A stretch of 64,000 nucleotides of DNA from NCBI GenBank assembly GCA_965199245.1, contig CBDAQP010000001.1:310001-374000 (forward strand), read 5' to 3'. A program made the position numbers and the translations under genes. The stretch comes from Carbonatibacter sp965199245 (GTDB lineage Bacteria > Pseudomonadota > Alphaproteobacteria > Kiloniellales > Kiloniellaceae). This document shows, in pieces, positions 60,817 through 64,000 of this stretch. How positions within the stretch are numbered: position 1 is the stretch's first letter; each line of letters opens with the position of its first letter. The notes below the pieces were generated by a model that was not told the origin of the DNA, searched no databases, and was given only the letters and a program-made list of their open reading frames with translations.

Positions 60817-61020
60817 GGTACTCTCCTTCGTATCAGAACCATCACGAAACCAGGGGACGGATAATAGGTGAAAAAATAAAGTGGCGCAAAGTTTAAACTC
60901 TTTACACGGCTGTTTCCTATACTCCGGACGGAACGTTGACAGAGTGACGTTGCCGCCCTAGTTTCTGAGCGGTTCTTTAGAAAGGGCATTCCCTGCCCCG
61001 CCAGTCTCAAGAGGTTTCAT

Positions 61021-63675
61021 ATGCTCGCTGCCCTCGTCAAACGTCTGTTTGGTACAGCCAATGATCGCTTTATCAAGGGACTGGCCACCACTGTTCAGGC
61101 CATTCATGCCCTGGAATCCGACCTCAAGGCCCTGAGTAATGACACGCTCAAAGGCCAAAGTGAAAAGTTACGCCACCGTCTGAGAAATGGCGAAAGTCTG
61201 GATGATATTCTCCCCGACGCCTTCGCCACAGTGCGCGAGGTCTCGCGGCGAACATTGGGCCTGCGTCATTTTGACGTGCAGATGATGGGGGGAATCGCCC
61301 TCCACCGGGGGATGATTTCCGAAATGGCAACGGGGGAAGGAAAAACCCTCGTTGCGACCTTGCCTGTTTACCTCAACGCTCTCGCAGGCAAGGGCGTTCA
61401 CGTCGTGACCGTCAATGACTACCTGGCCCGACGAGATGCCGCGTGGATGGGACAGATTTACGGCTTTTTGGGTTTGAGTGTCGGCGTGATCTACCCCGGC
61501 CTGTCTGACGAGGAGCGCAAGGTAGCCTACGGCGCAGATGTGACCTATGGCACCAACAATGAACTGGGATTTGATTATCTGCGTGACAATATGAAATTTT
61601 CCGCAGATCAGCTGGTGCAACGTCCCTTTCACTTTGCCATTGTTGACGAGGTCGATTCCATCCTCATCGACGAAGCCCGCACCCCGCTCGTCATCTCTGG
61701 CCCGGCGGAGGATTCATCTGATCAGTACCTTGCACTGGATGGGTTCATTCCTTTGTTGGAGGCCGGACAACATTTTGAACTGGATGAAAAAACCCGCTCT
61801 GTGACCCTGACAGAAGAGGGAACAGAATTTTTGGAACACAAATTGCTGGATGCCAGAGTAATTGAACAGGGATCGCTTTACGATATTCAGAACGTCAACA
61901 CACTCCATCACGTCACCCAGGCCCTGCGTGCGCATAAGGTTTTCCACAAAGACAAGGACTATCTGGTCAAAGACGACAAGGTTGTCATCATTGACGAATT
62001 TACCGGACGGATGATGGACGGTCGCCGCTTTGGCGAGGGCCTCCACCAGGCCCTGGAGGCAAAAGAGCGCGTGAAAATCCAGCGCGAAAACCAGACACTT
62101 GCCTCGATTACCTTTCAGAATTTCTTTCGCCTCTATCCCAAGCTTTCGGGCATGACCGGAACCGCAATGACCGAAGCAGAAGAATTTTCTGCCATTTACG
62201 GACTTGATGTCGCAACGATTCCAACAAACCTCGCCATCACACGGGTTGACCACCATGACGAAGTCTACCGGACAGAGGCCGAAAAACTTCGCGCAATTAT
62301 TGCCCAGATTCACGACTGTCGCACCCGTCAACAACCCGTATTGGTCGGGACGGCATCGATTGAAAAATCGGAATACATCGGGCGATTGCTGAGCAAGGAA
62401 AAAATTCCGCACAAAATCCTCAATGCCCGCTTTCACGAACAGGAAGCCCACATTATCGCCCAGGCAGGCGCACCGGGGGCGGTGACTATTGCCACCAACA
62501 TGGCGGGACGGGGAACGGATATCAAGCTGGGCGGCAACGTCGAAATGCGGATTGAACATGAAACCGCACACATGACCAGCGAAACCGCCAAATCAAGACG
62601 CAGTGCAAAAATCACCGAAGAGGTCGAATCCAGTACAGAACTTGTCCGCCAGGCCGGCGGGTTATTTGTCATTTCATCCGAACGTCACGAAAGCCGCCGC
62701 ATTGATAACCAGTTGCGCGGACGCTCCGGGCGTCAGTCCGATCCGGGCGCGTCAAAATTTTTCCTGAGCCTCGAAGACGACCTGATGAGGATTTTTGGCT
62801 CTGAACGCATGGACGGCGTTCTGCAAAAATTGGGCCTCGAAGACGGGGAAGCCATCGTTCACCCCTGGGTCAACCGCGCCTTGGAAAAGGCACAGCAAAA
62901 GGTTGAACAACGCAATTTTGACATTCGTAAAAACCTGTTGAAATTTGATGACGTGATGAATGACCAGCGCAAGGTCGTCTATGAACAACGCCGTGACATT
63001 ATGGACGCAGACACCATTCAGGACACCGTGCGCGATATGCGTGACGAAGTCGTCGAAGACCTCGTCAGCCAGTGTATCCCCGCCAACGCCTACGCCGAGC
63101 AGTGGGATATTGAACGACTCTGCGACGAAACGGTGCGCCTGTTTGGCAAAGGCATTCCCGTACGGGAATGGGCCGAAGAAGACGGCGTCGCCGATCAGGA
63201 AATCATTACCCGCCTCCAACGCTCCAGTGATACAAAAATGGCGGCGAAGGCCGCCAACTACTCACCAGAGATCATGCGTAGCCTCGAACGCCAGCTGTTA
63301 TTGATGGTGTTGGACAAACAGTGGAAAGACCACCTGCTGTCCCTGGATCACCTGCGTCAGTCGGTGCAATTGCGCGCCTATGGGCAACGCAATCCGCTGG
63401 ATGAGTATAAGCGCGAAGCCTTTGACATGTTTGAATCCATGCTCGCGGCGATCCGCGACGAACTGACCATGCTGTTGCATCATTTTGAATTACAGCCACA
63501 GGCGTCTGCTGATATTCCACGTCAACAGGGAACCACCCACGAAGGCACAACCGACCCCGCAACTGCGCAGAAAACAACGCAGCCACCACGCACAGCAAAA
63601 AAAATCAGCCGCAACGCCCTTTGTCCCTGTGGATCAGGCAAAAAATATAAACAATGTTGCGGCAAACTGACCTAA
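61021..63675 (+). CDS. secA: Preprotein translocase ATPase SecA
   Basis: An 884-residue SecA, the motor of the Sec translocon. MATGEGKTLVATLPVYLNAL is the P-loop region, DEVDSILIDEARTPL the Walker B, TNMAGRGTDIKLGGNV and RQSDPGASKFFLSLEDDLMRIFG are helicase-core motifs, and the C-terminus ends in the zinc motif CPCGSGKKYKQCCG. Complete and normal in length. AAGAGGTTTCAT precedes the ATG. The stop is four bases within the convergent dsbB end. Confidence 0.97.
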   Translation: MLAALVKRLFGTANDRFIKGLATTVQAIHALESDLKALSNDTLKGQSEKLRHRLRNGESLDDILPDAFATVREVSRRTLGLRHFDVQMMGGIALHRGMISEMATGEGKTLVATLPVYLNALAGKGVHVVTVNDYLARRDAAWMGQIYGFLGLSVGVIYPGLSDEERKVAYGADVTYGTNNELGFDYLRDNMKFSADQLVQRPFHFAIVDEVDSILIDEARTPLVISGPAEDSSDQYLALDGFIPLLEAGQHFELDEKTRSVTLTEEGTEFLEHKLLDARVIEQGSLYDIQNVNTLHHVTQALRAHKVFHKDKDYLVKDDKVVIIDEFTGRMMDGRRFGEGLHQALEAKERVKIQRENQTLASITFQNFFRLYPKLSGMTGTAMTEAEEFSAIYGLDVATIPTNLAITRVDHHDEVYRTEAEKLRAIIAQIHDCRTRQQPVLVGTASIEKSEYIGRLLSKEKIPHKILNARFHEQEAHIIAQAGAPGAVTIATNMAGRGTDIKLGGNVEMRIEHETAHMTSETAKSRRSAKITEEVESSTELVRQAGGLFVISSERHESRRIDNQLRGRSGRQSDPGASKFFLSLEDDLMRIFGSERMDGVLQKLGLEDGEAIVHPWVNRALEKAQQKVEQRNFDIRKNLLKFDDVMNDQRKVVYEQRRDIMDADTIQDTVRDMRDEVVEDLVSQCIPANAYAEQWDIERLCDETVRLFGKGIPVREWAEEDGVADQEIITRLQRSSDTKMAAKAANYSPEIMRSLERQLLLMVLDKQWKDHLLSLDHLRQSVQLRAYGQRNPLDEYKREAFDMFESMLAAIRDELTMLLHHFELQPQASADIPRQQGTTHEGTTDPATAQKTTQPPRTAKKISRNALCPCGSGKKYKQCCGKLT

Positions 63676-64000
63676 TAAAGGTGGCAACGCATAGACCGCC
63701 GCAACAGCGAAATAGCCACACTGAAAAGCCCAAGGGATAAAATCACGTTCCAACCAGCCATAGACAGGCCCAGAAAATCCCACGGCACCTGGTCACAACG
63801 CGCGTAAGGACGCGAGAATAAATCCGCCGCCAAGTCTTCGACGGACAACGACAGGTCAAGGGCCTTGCCCTGACAGGATGACGATCCTTCCCACCACAGT
63901 TGCTCGACGCCGACATGGAACAGCGCAATCCCCGCCCCGACCACAAAAGATAACGTTGCACCGCCCAGTGCAGGCGTTCTCAGCACGCTGTACCGCCTCC
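63672..64000 (-). CDS. dsbB: DsbB-family disulfide oxidoreductase, C-terminal part
   Basis: The 3' end of a gene running off the window. The visible residues read VEQLWWEGSSSCQGKALDLS, ARCDQVPWDFLGLSMAGWN and a final transmembrane helix, matching the second periplasmic loop and end of DsbB. The conserved Cys pair of that loop (SSSCQ and ARCDQVPW) is present. The N-terminal Cys pair is not visible. DsbB reoxidises DsbA using quinones. Overlaps the secA end by four bases. Confidence 0.75.
   Translation of the reverse strand, partial: RRYSVLRTPALGGATLSFVVGAGIALFHVGVEQLWWEGSSSCQGKALDLSLSVEDLAADLFSRPYARCDQVPWDFLGLSMAGWNVILSLGLFSVAISLLRRSMRCHLY

Noticed and set aside
60901..60990. Promoter with TTGACA at about 60938 before secA
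   Set aside because: The -35 is good but the hexamer 17 bases on (TAGTTT) is a poor -10, and alternatives exist; not strong enough to list.
1..64000. tRNA, rRNA, tmRNA, SRP RNA or RNase P genes
   Set aside because: No cloverleaf or conserved core of these RNAs was recognised by eye; a covariance-model scan would be decisive.

Overview
The window is a chromosomal piece of an alphaproteobacterium. Pointers are the blocks secA / parvulin / argJ / mutT, aroK-aroB-tlyC-xerD and glnE-bcp-DUF455, a CckA-type hybrid kinase, and a complete fixNOQP-GHIS (cbb3 oxidase) locus. Genes for taking up and oxidising organosulfonate-like and organophosphonate substrates, plus a TRAP transporter, suggest a marine heterotroph. 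A relative of the SAR116/Puniceispirillales or roseobacter-type marine clades is possible, but there is no rRNA here and placement is inference.

Layout. 1-4.8 kb: end of glnE, peroxiredoxin, DUF455 protein, prfB with a programmed +1 frameshift, bfd, nitroreductase, a GNAT-like protein. 4.9-13.0 kb: ccoNOQP, a terminator, then ccoGHIS. 13.0-17.3 kb: IS5 remnant, AsmA, a DMT permease, a zincin, and copies of a dispersed inverted-repeat element. 17.3-24.9 kb: a minus-strand operon for a TRAP transporter (plus a 54-codon membrane protein), an HpsN-like dehydrogenase, an SDR, a zinc dehydrogenase and an FMN alpha-hydroxyacid dehydrogenase. This fits import and oxidation of 2,3-dihydroxypropane-1-sulfonate (DHPS). 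25.2-37.0 kb: one giant autotransporter of about 3,900 residues with a duplicated beta-strand passenger, more than 50 acidic Asp-rich repeats and a C-terminal barrel. The repeat array carries three 2-nt insertions that break the frame and together restore it. The leader holds seven 15-bp repeats, each with an in-frame ATG. 37-40.2 kb: CCA-adding enzyme, GNAT, DMT permease. 40.4-42.7 kb: rpsU, slyX and a TmpA/TmpB-like oxygenase pair expected to release phosphate from a quaternary-ammonium phosphonate. 42.9-49.1 kb: DUF547, ABC1 kinase, PepF, a chimeric pseudogene, a DapA-family aldolase. 49.1-64 kb: housekeeping genes (cckA, xerD, aroK, aroB, tlyC, mutT, argJ, parvulin, secA, dsbB).

A dispersed non-coding repeat of about 59-217 bp, with ends close to TGAGCACCTCTCAAAACCTC, occurs at least seven times plus fragments. 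Its ends supply stop codons to four genes and probable Shine-Dalgarno sequences to others, so it acts as mobile translation punctuation as well as a likely MITE. I saw no tRNA, rRNA or CRISPR.
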